Source: Planococcus citri (Eukaryota; Arthropoda; Insecta; Hemiptera; Pseudococcidae). Taken from it: a DNA stretch of 64,000 nt. Location: the NCBI RefSeq assembly GCF_950023065.1, contig NC_088679.1:41354001-41418000 (forward strand), written 5' to 3'. The notes under the pieces were generated by a model. The model saw nothing but the letters and a program-made list of their open reading frames with translations. It had not been told where the DNA came from and did not search any database. The stretch's first letter is position 1. Every line of letters begins with the position of its first letter. Position numbers and translations under genes: made by a program. Shown here piece after piece: positions 63,899 through 64,000 of the stretch.

Positions 63899-64000
63899 AA
63901 GTAGATGGAACGAAGAAATTACACGAGATTAAAAATAAATATTGAATCACCACGAATACATTTAAAATAATGCAAAATAGACGAAATAAATATAAAAAAA
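63899..64000 (-). other. Mkp3 5' UTR or end of an upstream intron
   Basis: These bases lie just upstream of the first visible ATG. On the gene strand they are T-rich. From here to the CCAG at 63889-63886 there is no AG dinucleotide, which is the usual look of the stretch before a 3' splice site. An in-frame TAA at 63931-63929 excludes continuous coding from further upstream. No TATA box or initiator could be assigned. It is either 5' UTR or intron. Confidence 0.5.

Noticed and set aside
1..64000. tRNA, rRNA, CRISPR or bacterial-type operons
   Set aside because: No A/B-box pairs, rRNA words or regularly spaced identical repeats were recognised. The tandem arrays here are degenerate and AT-rich.

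Overview
This window is nuclear DNA of an animal, most likely an insect. It is AT-rich and gene-poor, holds many simple repeats and old repeats, and its only recognisable gene is split by large GT-AG introns. The gene encodes the insect form of a cytoplasmic ERK phosphatase, Mkp3 (the DUSP6/7/9 group). The many TAGGTA/GTACCTAC-type tetramer runs would fit a hemipteran, but that is only a guess. No bacterial, organellar, tRNA, rRNA or CRISPR signal was found.

The gene runs on the minus strand and crosses nearly the whole window. Exon 1 (63898-63496) encodes the N-terminal rhodanese-like domain with the kinase-interaction motif. Exon 2 (8356-7995) encodes the end of that domain, an acidic Ser-rich linker and the first strand and helix of the phosphatase domain. 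Exon 3 (5706-5571) is too short for a simple ORF scan. It was found by recognising the general-acid loop ADHWSQN, and it fits exon 2 in frame. The three exons give 300 residues. The exon or exons with the catalytic HCxxGxSRS loop were not found in positions 1-5570 and should lie beyond the left edge. Intron 1 is about 55.1 kb, intron 2 about 2.3 kb, and intron 3 leaves the window.

The introns hold the other structures. These include a 2.9-kb foldback element at 19320-22236 whose 580-bp arms are almost identical. Its centre is a degraded minisatellite. A related minisatellite at about 44.1-45.05 kb is arranged head to head. There is an older inverted repeat with extra copies at 1-873, and a run of about 120-bp degenerate tandem units just downstream of exon 2. 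A perfect 32-bp palindrome lies at 23874-23905. Several sites in intron 1 look like recursive (ratchet) splice sites on the gene's strand. The strongest are at 49491/49490 and 41022/41021, with a third at 27788/27787. No convincing nested protein gene was found inside the giant intron; the few longer open frames are low-complexity or lack an ATG.
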